A DNA stretch of 64,000 nucleotides. It comes from Candidatus Fukatsuia endosymbiont of Tuberolachnus salignus (GTDB lineage Bacteria > Pseudomonadota > Gammaproteobacteria > Enterobacterales > Enterobacteriaceae). Below, one piece after another: positions 8,685 to 16,855 of the stretch. The stretch is taken from contig NZ_OZ034983.1 of the NCBI RefSeq assembly GCF_964030845.1, positions 434,001 to 498,000 of the forward strand, written 5' to 3'. The notes under the pieces were generated by a model. It saw only the letters and a program-made list of their open reading frames with translations. It ran no database searches and was not told the origin of the DNA. The stretch's first letter is position 1, and the number at the start of each line of letters is the position of its first letter. A program made the translations under genes and the position numbers.

Positions 8685-10814
8685 TCAAATCCTCATCGGC
8701 ACCGCCCCTTTCCCCCGCTTTTTACTATTGATTATTTGTCGCGCAAGGGGACAGTTATTGCCACGAGTCCGAGTCCGAGTCCAAGGGACGGTAACCCTGT
8801 CCTGAAGGGCAACACCTAACCCCAGATCACTTTCTGCCTGATTAACAGGATGAACAGGCTGCTTATCACTTTTCGCCTTACGCACCTTTTTCCACGTATC
8901 CACATGGGTACAAATCCGTGACGCCATGCCCAGCCGGGGCGACCACACCCCGTAAATTTTCACGCCCTGCTCACCGTAGGCATTCAGGGTCTCAGATTTG
9001 ATATAAGCGGTACGTACAGTATGGTCTTTACGTGGGATCAATACCCCGCCTTGCTTAATAATATAGGTCGCCATACAACCGGCATCGGCGGCAGCCAATA
9101 CATCATCCATCGGCTTATCATCAAGTAATTGCGTGCTTTTTTTCGATTTTGCTTTGCGCTGCAATTGACCGGCCAGCAAACGCAATTCACGGTACGTTTG
9201 ACGCGAAGGAATACCAAAAAACTGAAATTGTCGTACCCGATGCAAACTTGCCCAGGCTACCGCGTTTTCAACTGATTCATTAAGTGGCTTACCGGTCTCG
9301 GTACTTAATAGGGGCTCATCGGTCGCCTTATCAACGACTTTTTTCAGTACGGTGCCATCCATATTTTTACTGATGTATTTCGCCAGATAACTGGTGGGCG
9401 ACCCTTTACTCTTCAGCACCGGCTTGACATCAAAGCGTGGTTTGATATTTTTTCCTAGCTCCTCACGATCGCTACGGATCGCAAATTCACGTAACACCGC
9501 GGTAATGGCGACCCGATCTTTTCTCGCCATAAAACACAGCAAATGCCAATGCACGGTACCATCATGATGAGGCTCTGCTACCCGCACGCCGTACCAGCGC
9601 AGCCCCATTTTGTTCATCTTTTTGCGCACACCCGCAAACAGAGCGACCAGATAATCACTGCTTTCACGTACCGTATGGGTTGCCCATTTGGGATTAGGTT
9701 TACCGCAGGATAAGGTAGCGTGATAGCGCGACGGACAGGTAAGGGTATAAAACATCGCATAATCGCCACGCTGTTCTGCCAGATTTTCCAGACCTCTGGC
9801 GGTGGTCATCATTTCCAGATGACGTAAGTGAGGATTGCTGGTACTCGCGTTAACCACCTTTTCCATGTCCAGCGTCACCCCGTCCTCATTCACCAGTTCA
9901 TGTGAGCGGATAAATTCCCGTGCACGGCGATCCTGCTCACGCTTACGGGTCAAGGCATCATAGCTGACATAGGCAGAAGCTTGTTTATGCACCAAACAAA
10001 TGGCACGGTATTGCTCCTCACGCCATTCACAACGCAACCGCCACAGTTTACGTGCCCACCAGTCAGCACAACACAGCCGTGCCAGTGCGCCAGGGATCAG
10101 ATGATAAGGCATTTTGCCACGGTGCTGGATATGCTCACGCAAACTGTGCCAATGCGGGGGTGTAATAGAAAACCGTTTAGCTTCCGCGGCCACACGCTGA
10201 TAAAGTCGCAATATTTTATCCGGATCCGTATTATCATCCGGTAACACCTCGGCGCAGGCACAGAAAAACAGTTCCATATGTCCTGCCACCCTCGCTGCCA
10301 CATTCTTTACTTCCTTTTGCATCAGTGTCGGTAAATCCAATAACACGCGTAGCGCAGGATAGTAGGTAACACGCTGATAATCCTCCGTCCTCTGCTTTTT
10401 ACGCACGGTTTCAAGACGGTGCAAGACTGGCTTAATCACCTCCAATAAAAAGGTTTTGGCTCTTGCTTCACCGCCCTCACGACGCAGATAATCCAGGCGC
10501 TGCTGCAACGGCTGCTGGATAAATTTCGGCTGACGGCGTAAATCTGCTTGTATTGCTAATTCGGGATCAGCCTGCCACTTCCGTTTTATGTGATCGAGAT
10601 GAGCAAGATGATTGGCTTGCGCCACCTGACGTTGCCAATAGGCTTCTATCCTCGGTTCCAGGATGGCAGGCAATTGCTCGCGCTCCCACATTAACGGAGA
10701 AAAAATGTGACAGGGGGCAGGATTGAGAGAACGCGGTGCGGGGATAGGGATTTCTTCTAAATAGAGGGTCATCGGTAACGGCCTTGTTTTTGAATAAAAC
10801 GATTCCCACGTCAT
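8685..10814 (-). CDS. A: Replication initiator, rolling-circle endonuclease (P2 gpA), prophage A
   Basis: This is a 709-residue P2 gpA-type HUH endonuclease. The metal-binding motif HWH is in the segment VHWHLLCF at about residues 422-424. The paired active-site tyrosines are in YLAKY, at about residues 476 and 480. P2 gpA nicks the origin inside its own gene and attaches to the DNA end. The protein is almost identical to the prophage B copy up to the C-terminus, where it has three GAGTCC hexamers against two in B and runs about 18 residues longer. An alternative GTG start lies one codon upstream. Confidence 0.93.
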   Translation of the reverse strand: MTWESFYSKTRPLPMTLYLEEIPIPAPRSLNPAPCHIFSPLMWEREQLPAILEPRIEAYWQRQVAQANHLAHLDHIKRKWQADPELAIQADLRRQPKFIQQPLQQRLDYLRREGGEARAKTFLLEVIKPVLHRLETVRKKQRTEDYQRVTYYPALRVLLDLPTLMQKEVKNVAARVAGHMELFFCACAEVLPDDNTDPDKILRLYQRVAAEAKRFSITPPHWHSLREHIQHRGKMPYHLIPGALARLCCADWWARKLWRLRCEWREEQYRAICLVHKQASAYVSYDALTRKREQDRRAREFIRSHELVNEDGVTLDMEKVVNASTSNPHLRHLEMMTTARGLENLAEQRGDYAMFYTLTCPSRYHATLSCGKPNPKWATHTVRESSDYLVALFAGVRKKMNKMGLRWYGVRVAEPHHDGTVHWHLLCFMARKDRVAITAVLREFAIRSDREELGKNIKPRFDVKPVLKSKGSPTSYLAKYISKNMDGTVLKKVVDKATDEPLLSTETGKPLNESVENAVAWASLHRVRQFQFFGIPSRQTYRELRLLAGQLQRKAKSKKSTQLLDDKPMDDVLAAADAGCMATYIIKQGGVLIPRKDHTVRTAYIKSETLNAYGEQGVKIYGVWSPRLGMASRICTHVDTWKKVRKAKSDKQPVHPVNQAESDLGLGVALQDRVTVPWTRTRTRGNNCPLARQIINSKKRGKGAVPMRI

Positions 10815-10850
10815 CACGTGTTTATTTATTTCAGGTATGAATTAATGGCG

Positions 10851-11225
10851 TTAATCAGGAAGTCGATAATGCTCGATATACGTTATGCGATTAGGCAGTA
10901 ATAATCTGCGTTTTATTCCTGGCCCTATTTCGTATTCATCTGGATCTAATAGCGGGACAGGTTTAAACACCTCGTGGCACGCTCTACCGATACGTTGTAT
11001 TTCATTCTGCTTGTCTTTGTGCCTTTTATTTTCTAACGTCAACCCATGATGGCGTATTAGTCCTTTAATTAGCGCTGAGAAGGATGAATAATACGCCAAG
11101 AGTTTAAGATAATTGTCACCGACATTTTTTGATGTGTCAGAGTCGATTTTCTTTTCATGTAAAATAAACCATGAGTTATTACGAGTGATAACATAACGGT
11201 TATCGATTTCAATATACAGGCTCAT
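10851..11225 (-). CDS. Small phage early protein, probably DUF5405 family (A)
   Basis: The protein has 124 residues, starts MSLYIEIDNRYVITRNNSWF and resembles the DUF5405 proteins encoded next to gene A in P2-like phages. No function is known. It lies between gene A and other small early genes, all on the same strand, so it probably belongs to the early operon. The prophage B counterpart (33918-34287) is frameshifted near its start, while the C-terminal 45 residues are nearly identical. Confidence 0.65.
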   Translation of the reverse strand: MSLYIEIDNRYVITRNNSWFILHEKKIDSDTSKNVGDNYLKLLAYYSSFSALIKGLIRHHGLTLENKRHKDKQNEIQRIGRACHEVFKPVPLLDPDEYEIGPGIKRRLLLPNRITYIEHYRLPD

Positions 11226-11300
11226 CGTGCTTCCCTATTTAGGGTAGAGGAATACCGACACAATAACGTGTCTATTTATTTAAAGAATTAACGGATAATA

Positions 11301-11648
11301 TTATTCATTTTTATTTGGTAAAGGGTCACAATCGATATAACTCACCCTCTCAGGAAATAAGCTGACAGCAGCACGTAAACGAGTAATCGCGTCAATAATA
11401 TTCATCTGTTCTTCTGGAGATACCTGTTTAAAGGTCAACGCATGCTTTTTCTTTTCAATACCGGCCAAATAATACAGCGCTCCTTTCATTTGTGGATCGG
11501 TTTCCTGCATTTCAGTGATCAGCGCGGGAATAACCCCTTTATATTTTGCGTCAGGAAATGCCCCCCATAATAACGCGATGTGCTTAAGACTGCATTGACG
11601 CTGTTCTAAATTCAGCGGGACGACACGTGCTGGCTCTGTATTCGCCAT
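11301..11648 (-). CDS. Conserved P2-like early protein of unknown function (A)
   Basis: The protein has 115 residues, starts MANTEPARVVPLNLEQRQ and is duplicated in prophage B at 33495-33842, with differences confined to the C-terminal third. A GGAGGGG ribosome-binding site precedes the ATG. It resembles small proteins of the early region of P2-like phages in Photorhabdus and Yersinia (possibly DUF5347). I cannot assign a role. No membrane segment or known motif is visible. Confidence 0.6.
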   Translation of the reverse strand: MANTEPARVVPLNLEQRQCSLKHIALLWGAFPDAKYKGVIPALITEMQETDPQMKGALYYLAGIEKKKHALTFKQVSPEEQMNIIDAITRLRAAVSLFPERVSYIDCDPLPNKNE

Positions 11649-11660
11649 AACCCCTCCTTA

Positions 11661-11876
11661 TTAAGCAAAAATCCCCATCAAATGTGCAAACCAACGGCGG
11701 CGTGGTTTATTGATGACGGGTGTACTCATTCCTTTAATAAATTGTACATCCTGCGCATTAGGCTGAACACGGCGACCATCAGGGGTCTCCAGCCAGCCAC
11801 GGCGATGACGGCGATGCGTAATGTGCAACGGGTTATCTGGCAATACGGCTACGGATGTGCAGGTTTTTATTAACAT
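11661..11876 (-). CDS. Small basic phage early protein (A)
   Basis: From MLIKTCTSVAVLPDNPL the protein has 71 residues. I prefer this start to an upstream in-frame one because GGAGATGG lies just before it. The sequence is strongly basic, with HRRHRR near residue 22 and KPRRRWF near the end. It is identical in prophage B (33267-33482). Its function is unknown, but the charge suggests nucleic-acid contact. Confidence 0.6.
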   Translation of the reverse strand: MLIKTCTSVAVLPDNPLHITHRRHRRGWLETPDGRRVQPNAQDVQFIKGMSTPVINKPRRRWFAHLMGIFA

Positions 11877-12066
11877 GGTGCCATCTCCATTAAGTGAAAG
11901 AAGTGCCGGAATGTTTACCCCGTCCGGCGCGGGTTTGTGTGGTACTATTTTTATGCCGGCTTCTGCTCTACTAAAGATGACGCCGGCATAACCTCCCACC
12001 ACAACAAGGGAAATAGGTTGATGTTTAACAATAAAACGCAAAGTGCGATTAACATTCGCATCTCAT

Positions 12067-12354
12067 TTAATCGCCCTTGGTACTCTCTACGAAGACATTA
12101 AAATCTCTGCATTCAATTTGAAAAGATTTTATTCTTAGCATGAAAAAGAAATGACCGCACTGCCTAAAAAATAGATAAAGATAGAAAAATATGAATTTCA
12201 GGAGAATATTTTCAGTTCTATCGTGATGGTATTTAAGCTTGTGCATTATAATAAAGCACTTCCCAAACATATATACTCCCATTGCACCATAGACTTTGTA
12301 ATATCCCCGTTGCACCTTAGAAGGTAAAGTGACAGGGAATGGCTTAATTGTCAT
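12067..12354 (-). CDS. Hypothetical phage protein with hydrophobic centre (A)
   Basis: This 95-residue frame starts MTIKPFPVTLPSKVQRGYYK. Its centre (LLKFIFFYLYLFF) is strongly hydrophobic and could cross the membrane. The protein is identical in prophage B at 32789-33076. I recognise no family. The A+T-rich second half leaves some doubt that the whole frame is coding. Confidence 0.45.
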   Translation of the reverse strand: MTIKPFPVTLPSKVQRGYYKVYGAMGVYMFGKCFIIMHKLKYHHDRTENILLKFIFFYLYLFFRQCGHFFFMLRIKSFQIECRDFNVFVESTKGD

Positions 12355-12482
12355 AAATGTCATCTCGAAATAGCGTTAAAACACAGTGTGTGACAGTGTG
12401 TATTTTAAAATTCATCACTTATTCCTGTAATAAATACAACCTCTTCATAATGCTAATTTAGGGGAAGGTTTTACATTTTGAT

Positions 12483-12656
12483 TTAAAGAGCATGACGCGT
12501 TTTGCGTTTAATGTCTTCTTCATGTATAAGAAATTGCTGCCAACCGGTTAATTTGGTATGTTTCTTTCGGTATGCATAGATTGCCATCACAATACCGTAG
12601 GCCATCACAGCGAGAGTAATCAGGGCTGATAGCACGAGTTCTGTTGAATAATTCAT
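12483..12656 (-). CDS. Small membrane protein overlapping upstream gene (A)
   Basis: This short frame (57 residues, MNYSTELVLSALITLAVMAYG) has one clear membrane segment at residues 7-28 and a basic tail ending KTRHAL. Three ATG codons occur in a row; the third is best spaced from AGAGAGGA. It overlaps the 3' part of the 12520-12864 frame. The prophage B version (32488-32670) differs mainly by I/L/V exchanges in the membrane segment and a two-codon gain, as expected of a constrained coding frame. Confidence 0.6.
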   Translation of the reverse strand: MNYSTELVLSALITLAVMAYGIVMAIYAYRKKHTKLTGWQQFLIHEEDIKRKTRHAL

Positions 12657-12864
12657 CATCATTCCTCTCTATTTTCTTCGTCTGATGTAATTGATTGATG
12701 TAGTCTGTTGCTTGTACCAAGGTGTCAACCTTGCCAAACGATTGATCACCTAACCACAGGTGATAACGGATCATTGGTTGAGCCGCAGTTCTCGGCAGGC
12801 GGACAAGGGTAAATCCACGGTATTCCTGTGAGTGGCGACTGATTGGGCTTGGTATGTGGATCAT
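12520..12864 (-). CDS. Conserved phage early protein downstream of cox (A)
   Basis: The protein begins MIHIPSPISRHSQEYRGFTLVRLP, and its ATG overlaps the cox stop codon as ATGA, which implies coupled translation. The first about 65 residues (RYHLWLGDQSFGKVDTLVQATDYI) are well conserved in prophage B and look like a small structured domain. The rest overlaps the membrane-protein frame and is less conserved. Its role is unknown; the position suggests an early lytic function. Confidence 0.6.
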   Translation of the reverse strand: MIHIPSPISRHSQEYRGFTLVRLPRTAAQPMIRYHLWLGDQSFGKVDTLVQATDYINQLHQTKKIERNDDELFNRTRAISPDYSRCDGLRYCDGNLCIPKETYQINRLAAISYT

Positions 12865-13133
12865 GCTGGTTCCCCTAATCCCAACCACATTAGCCATCCG
12901 TCACGAATTTCTTTAGGGCGTTTTTCGTAAGCAAGTTTTATGCCTTCATTCCACGCGGGGAGATAGATCCAATACTCAGAACGTGATGTTGAGGTTTCCG
13001 GATTACGCATTTCTACTATTGGTAGTTTCCCCTTATCAATCATTCCTTTGACTGCTTCTGGAGTTTTACCAATTAAGCGGGCAAATTCTCGATACGGTAA
13101 TACACTAGATATACTTACGATTTCTTTGCTCAT
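12861..13133 (-). CDS. cox: Cox excisionase / repressor of the lysogenic promoter (P2 type), prophage A
   Basis: The 90-residue protein matches P2 Cox almost end to end, including FARLIGKTPEAVKGMIDKGK and the C-terminal IRDGWLMWLGLGEP. In P2, Cox represses the lysogenic promoter and directs excision with integrase. It is divergent from the C repressor across a 109-bp control region, the classical P2 transcription switch. It is the first gene of the early operon on the minus strand. Confidence 0.92.
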   Translation of the reverse strand: MSKEIVSISSVLPYREFARLIGKTPEAVKGMIDKGKLPIVEMRNPETSTSRSEYWIYLPAWNEGIKLAYEKRPKEIRDGWLMWLGLGEPA

Positions 13134-13242
13134 CTGATAACCTTCTTATTGGTTCCGACAAACAGCTTGTAGTTACTTACAACTGCTTATAGCTATATTT
13201 CGGTTGTTTATGTGATAAATAATTTAGTGGATAAGCACACAT
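13134..13242. promoter_or_regulatory. cox/C intergenic switch region, prophage A
   Basis: This 109-bp A+T-rich gap separates the divergent cox and C genes, where P2 has its face-to-face early and lysogenic promoters and C operators. Short repeated motifs related to TTACAACTG and GGTTGT are visible and could be C or Cox binding sites. I cannot define the exact promoter boxes by eye. Confidence 0.5.
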
Positions 13243-13506
13243 ATGTCAATATGCACACAAGGTGAAAAATTGAAATTGATGCGTGAGTCAGAGAGAATTA
13301 ATCGTCGTGAAATGAGCGAACTTGTTGATATTCCTTACGGAAGTTTGACAGGTTACGAGTTAGAGCGTGTAAAAATGACAGTTGAGGTAGGCATGAAAAT
13401 ATTCAGGCATCCGAAATTCAATAAGTACATGATGTGGTTTATGACTGATCAGGTATCCCCAGAAGCCGGACAGATTGCACCTGCTCTATACGTTAGCAAG
13501 GCATAA
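13243..13506 (+). CDS. C: Phage immunity repressor C (P2 type), prophage A
   Basis: The 87-residue protein matches the P2 C repressor (99 residues). It has an N-terminal helix-turn-helix (RREMSELVDIPYGSLTGYE) at about residues 22-40 and the characteristic C-terminal stretch MTDQVSPEAGQIAPAL. P2 C binds direct-repeat operators and silences the early promoter. In P2, int lies downstream of C on the same strand. Here no int follows; a terminator-like hairpin and a P4-like module come next. Prophage B has an unrelated repressor. Confidence 0.92.
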   Translation: MSICTQGEKLKLMRESERINRREMSELVDIPYGSLTGYELERVKMTVEVGMKIFRHPKFNKYMMWFMTDQVSPEAGQIAPALYVSKA

Positions 13507-13615
13507 TGGCTTTTTTCTTGAAAGGTTAGACCAAATATTCTAGACATTGGTTAGCTACCTACAAAATATGAATTTTCTAAGAAAAACATGGAAGTTGTAG
13601 CGAAAAATACTTTTC

Positions 13616-13642
13616 AAGCGCCGAGTTAACCGGCGCTTTTAG
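13616..13642 (+). terminator. Rho-independent terminator after C
   Basis: AAGCGCCG pairs perfectly with CGGCGCTT around a seven-base loop and is followed by TTTAG. It lies 110 bases after the C stop codon and would end the immunity transcript. Confidence 0.7.
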
Positions 13643-13706
13643 TTAGATTAACTTACAGTATTAATCTCATCATGCAAAAAATAACATAATCATCACTCAA
13701 GCATTT

Positions 13707-13922
13707 TTATTTCTTAAGAAAATCTTCATACAGACCTTTATCTTTTAACTCATTTAGTACGTAAGAAATATCATCCGTAATATAATTAAATAAATGAGGT
13801 ATAAAAAATCTATAGATCCCGTTTACTTCCTGATGAATAAGATGTACGTGTAGAAAAGCCAATAAATCTTTTGAACGATTTAATTTGTGATAGCTCTCAA
13901 TACTCATTTGTACATTTTTCAT
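13707..13922 (-). CDS. Small protein coupled to AlpA gene, unknown function
   Basis: From MKNVQMSIESYHKLNRSKDL the protein has 71 residues. Its ATG overlaps the stop codon of the upstream AlpA-like gene (TAATG), so the two are translationally coupled. The sequence is soluble and mixed helical (FLHVHLIHQEVNGIYRFFIP). I do not recognise the family. It belongs to the P4-like module next to the tRNA-Pro integrase. Confidence 0.55.
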   Translation of the reverse strand: MKNVQMSIESYHKLNRSKDLLAFLHVHLIHQEVNGIYRFFIPHLFNYITDDISYVLNELKDKGLYEDFLKK

Positions 13923-14140
13923 TATGCGATCTCCATATCTTTTAGTGAGCGTTCTAAATCTCTTGCCCTTAACCAACCCTCAACTTCATCGGCATACCAT
14001 CCAGTACGACGAATACCAATGCGAATAGGTTTAGGAAAATCATGTTGTTTCCACATTTCGTCAAAGGCACTGTCTGCGGAAATACGTAGAATGGACTTAA
14101 CTTCTTTCTTCAGTAGTATTTTACGATCTAACATTGACAT
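13922..14140 (-). CDS. AlpA-family regulator of a P4-like element
   Basis: The 72-residue protein shows the AlpA/MerR-like helix-turn-helix pattern, with WKQHDFPKPIRIGIRRTGWYADEVEGWL in its centre. AlpA proteins activate or act with the integrase of P4-like elements and CP4-57-type islands. It lies 1 kb from a P4-family integrase, consistent with such a cryptic element. The start MSMLDRK has ATG codons two residues apart, so the exact start is uncertain. Confidence 0.82.
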   Translation of the reverse strand: MSMLDRKILLKKEVKSILRISADSAFDEMWKQHDFPKPIRIGIRRTGWYADEVEGWLRARDLERSLKDMEIA

Positions 14141-14254
14141 CTCTCTATTTTCCTTAAGTAAACTGGATGACCAGCGGATACAGATAAGATTGATCTTTTT
14201 GCTACAGATAGAAAGAAAGAGAGGGCTTAATAAGCCCTCTCGTCTCTTAATGCG

Positions 14255-14713
14255 CTATTGTGTTCTTTTTTTTATCACTTTTATCTCTTCACACCATCGC
14301 TTAATGGTATCTTTATTGAACTTGTGGTTATAACCCGCCTCAGTCACATAAGCCGACAATATGTTTGCGGCTTGAGTATAATTAGCTGAAATAGTGCCGT
14401 GTGTTTTTTCGTAAAGAGTGACAATGGCTATTTTACAGGCTGTCGATAGTCGACCCGTGTTGCTAATACTAGCTTGGTTACGACGTAAAATGATGGCGTT
14501 AGGAATGGGCTTCCCTGTAATCTTAAGTCGGTGAATTAATGCCTTTCGCTGTAGATAAGTGATAGAAAAATTCTGAACAGTATTAAAATAAGCGGCGTCT
14601 CTCAACGCGTTTATCATGGACTCCGTTTCTGTTTTGCCAAATTCTTGATAGTCATCAAAAGGAAGAGGATTGAAGGGCTTACGATAGAGTGCCACAGGGG
14701 GAAAGGGTGGCAC
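14255..14713 (-). CDS. Hypothetical protein of P4-like module
   Basis: This 152-residue frame begins at a GTG (MPPFPPVALYRKPFN). A shorter start, MINALRDAAYF, is possible. The C-terminal half (YTQAANILSAYV...TIKRWCEEI) looks like a helix-turn-helix DNA-binding region. It overlaps the end of the small gene at 14679-14849. No family is recognised; the context suggests a replication or regulatory gene of a P4-like satellite. Confidence 0.5.
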   Translation of the reverse strand: MPPFPPVALYRKPFNPLPFDDYQEFGKTETESMINALRDAAYFNTVQNFSITYLQRKALIHRLKITGKPIPNAIILRRNQASISNTGRLSTACKIAIVTLYEKTHGTISANYTQAANILSAYVTEAGYNHKFNKDTIKRWCEEIKVIKKRTQ

Positions 14714-14849
14714 TGCCTTTAATTATTCGGGACAGATAAGAATGCGCTTCGCAGTGATTTAAATAGCCTTCAGTGATAAAAGCATCCAACACAACACTTA
14801 AATCCATGTATGCAAACTCGGCGTATTCGTCAAGGAATGAATCGTTCAT
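14679..14849 (-). CDS. Small acidic protein of P4-like module
   Basis: This 56-residue frame starts MNDSFLDEYAEFAYMDLSVV and ends CGTLS. It is acidic in its first third and overlaps the start of the next gene by 35 bases. Small acidic genes of this kind are common between integrase and AlpA in P4-like elements. No clear ribosome-binding site is visible, so I am only moderately sure it is expressed. The 158 bases between it and 15008 show no gene. Confidence 0.45.
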   Translation of the reverse strand: MNDSFLDEYAEFAYMDLSVVLDAFITEGYLNHCEAHSYLSRIIKGSATLSPCGTLS

Positions 14850-15007
14850 TAATTAATGCCTATTATCCACTTCCCGATGATTATCGGAGAATGTCAGTTA
14901 ATATTTGAGACCCGTATTTTATGCATGAAAGAGAAGGGGTCTACAGAAATCAACATCAACACCTGATGATAACGTTATGTTTCGACTGTTTTCCCTTATT
15001 CCGATCT

Positions 15008-15111
15008 TATAGCAGGGGCCATGTAACATGATTGACTTGACCAGTAAATATTACTTAATATCAATATATTAGTGTAAATTATCACAGTCAACTTATACGG
15101 CCCCTGCTATA
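15008..15111. mobile_element. MITE-like element, copy 1
   Basis: A 104-bp non-coding element is bounded by TATAGCAGGGGCC and its inverted complement GGCCCCTGCTATA. The reverse complement of 57332-57428 aligns with it over its full length, and 53052-53194 is a diverged, longer relative. The TA at each tip suggests insertion into TA, as used by IS630/Tc1 transposases. It abuts the 3' end of the integrase gene. Confidence 0.8.
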
Positions 15112-15116
15112 TGGCT

Positions 15117-16361
15117 CTATTTGATTCGTAATCCTCTCACGCCTTCGGCGGCAGTAAATTTCCCTGTTGCAGATTGTTCAACGAATTCACCCCACCAATC
15201 CATCAAGACTCTACGTTGTTCCAAATAAGTGCTACGGTTGTAGGCTCGGCGTACTTCGTTGGTATCAACATGAGATAAAGCGGCTTCAATCACATCCGGA
15301 GCAAACCCTTTTTCATTCAGTGCAGTACTAGCAATCGCCCTCAATCCATGTGAAACCAGTATCCCCTTATAGCCCATACGCCGCAAGGCTGCATTGGCCG
15401 AAGAGCTATTCATTGGGAGAGAGGGATCTTTAAAGGAGGGAAAGACAAAAGGCCGGTGTGCACTGATCGATTTCATCACCTCCAATACCGCAAGCGATTG
15501 GGGAGAGAGTGGCACAACATGTTCACGGCGCATTTTCATCCGACCGGCTGGGATTGTCCATGTTTTATCTATCAGATTGATTTCATCCCACCGGGCGCTA
15601 GCGGCTTCTGCGGGTCTAGCAATCGTCAGTAGCTGAAATTCTATCACCAGTCTCGTTTGTAACTCTATATTGGCAACGGATAAAGAACGCATCAAATCAG
15701 GTAACTGTTCTGGCCTAATCGTCGGCATGTGCTTAATCACTGGTTTTTCAAAGACCTGACTGATTTTCGCAGCAGGGTTGGCTTGAAGTAACCCTGCATT
15801 AACGGCATAGTTCATCACTTCATTAATACGCTGAGTCACCCGCCGCACTGTTTCCAAACGGCCACTGACACGAATCGGCTCCATCGCTTGTATAAATGTT
15901 TGTGCGGTCAGTTTCGTGATAGCCACCCCTTCCACATAAGGGAAAATGTTCTTTTCCAGTGATCGCCATATATCGTTAAGCGTATGCGCTCGCAACCCTT
16001 TTGATTTTTTTACTGCAAACCAGTCGGCAGTAATTTTAGCAAAGGTATTGTTATTAGATGCCTTTTCTTTTTCTTGTTGCTGCCTTTGTTGCTCCTGTGG
16101 GTCGATTCCTTGTGCCAGGAGTGCTCTGATCTCTTCTCGTACACGTCTTGCTTCTGCCAGCGATAAAGTGGGGTAATGTCCTAGTGTTAAGGTTGTTCGC
16201 TTTTTCGTTGAGGGATGATAGTAACGTAGACGCCACGTTTTAACACCTGATGATTTAACAAACAGCAGCAATCCACCGCCATCATACAAAGATAACTCTT
16301 TATTGATTGTTTTTGCTGCCTTCACTTCGGTATTAGTCAGAGGTTTTGCTTGTATTGCCAT
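15117..16361 (-). CDS. int: P4-family tyrosine integrase at tRNA-Pro
   Basis: The 414-residue protein has the P4-type N-terminal arm domain (MAIQAKPLTNTEVKAAK ... YDGGGLLLFV). Its C-terminal catalytic domain contains the Arg of ITIARPAEAASAR, the H-x-x-R of VSHGLRAIA, a later His in LSHVDTNEV and the nucleophile Tyr of RRAYNRSTY. It would recombine the element into the 3' end of tRNA-Pro, which faces it about 190 bases away. The start was chosen at MAIQAKP by family comparison. It is unrelated in type to the P2 integrase of prophage B. Confidence 0.93.
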   Translation of the reverse strand: MAIQAKPLTNTEVKAAKTINKELSLYDGGGLLLFVKSSGVKTWRLRYYHPSTKKRTTLTLGHYPTLSLAEARRVREEIRALLAQGIDPQEQQRQQQEKEKASNNNTFAKITADWFAVKKSKGLRAHTLNDIWRSLEKNIFPYVEGVAITKLTAQTFIQAMEPIRVSGRLETVRRVTQRINEVMNYAVNAGLLQANPAAKISQVFEKPVIKHMPTIRPEQLPDLMRSLSVANIELQTRLVIEFQLLTIARPAEAASARWDEINLIDKTWTIPAGRMKMRREHVVPLSPQSLAVLEVMKSISAHRPFVFPSFKDPSLPMNSSSANAALRRMGYKGILVSHGLRAIASTALNEKGFAPDVIEAALSHVDTNEVRRAYNRSTYLEQRRVLMDWWGEFVEQSATGKFTAAEGVRGLRIK

Positions 16362-16478
16362 AATCACCATTAATAGGACTATGGGACTACCTATTTTGGG
16401 GACTAAAAGATAGAGTCCCAAATCTAGTCCCTAAAAAACAGAGTATAACCATGCCACACTCAAAGATAACAGGCAACA

Positions 16479-16513
16479 AAAAACCCGCAAACCTAGTTAG
16501 AATGCGGGTTTTT
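16479..16513. terminator. Terminator downstream of tRNA-Pro
   Basis: AAAAACCCGCA and TGCGGGTTTTT form a strong stem with runs of A and T at both sides, so it could work in both directions between the tRNA and integrase. Confidence 0.75.
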
Positions 16514-16555
16514 GTAGGATTACAGTCAGTTGCTAATACTGGCTGATAATGTATT

Positions 16556-16632
16556 TGGTCGGCATGAGAAGATTTGAACTTCCGACCCCCGACACCCCAT
16601 GACGGTGCGCTACCAAGCTGCGCTACATGCCG
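16556..16632 (-). tRNA. proL: tRNA-Pro (anticodon GGG), with encoded CCA
   Basis: The 77-base gene reads CGGCATGTAGCGCAGC at its 5' end and ends GCCGACCA. It matches the E. coli proL tRNA at nearly all positions, including the T arm GGTTCAAATC with G/A variation. The anticodon loop ATGGGGT contains GGG. The tRNA 3' half is the likely attachment site of the neighbouring P4-type integrase; no second copy of that sequence was seen in the window. Confidence 0.95.
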
Positions 16633-16855
16633 ACGCTGTTGCATGGTACATTTTCTTGCCGCGAATGCAAGCATTCGCGCGACGAACGCTTATATCTTAA
16701 GCGGTTAGTATTAAATATGTGCCAACTGGTTAAATAGTTCTCAATGGTAGTGATATTCGAGATATGGCATGAGTATTCGGTATCTACCTCAAAAAAAAAT
16801 TGCCATTGAGTGACCCATTAATATAGCATAACCGCCTTTTTGTTTGTTGCCTCTA

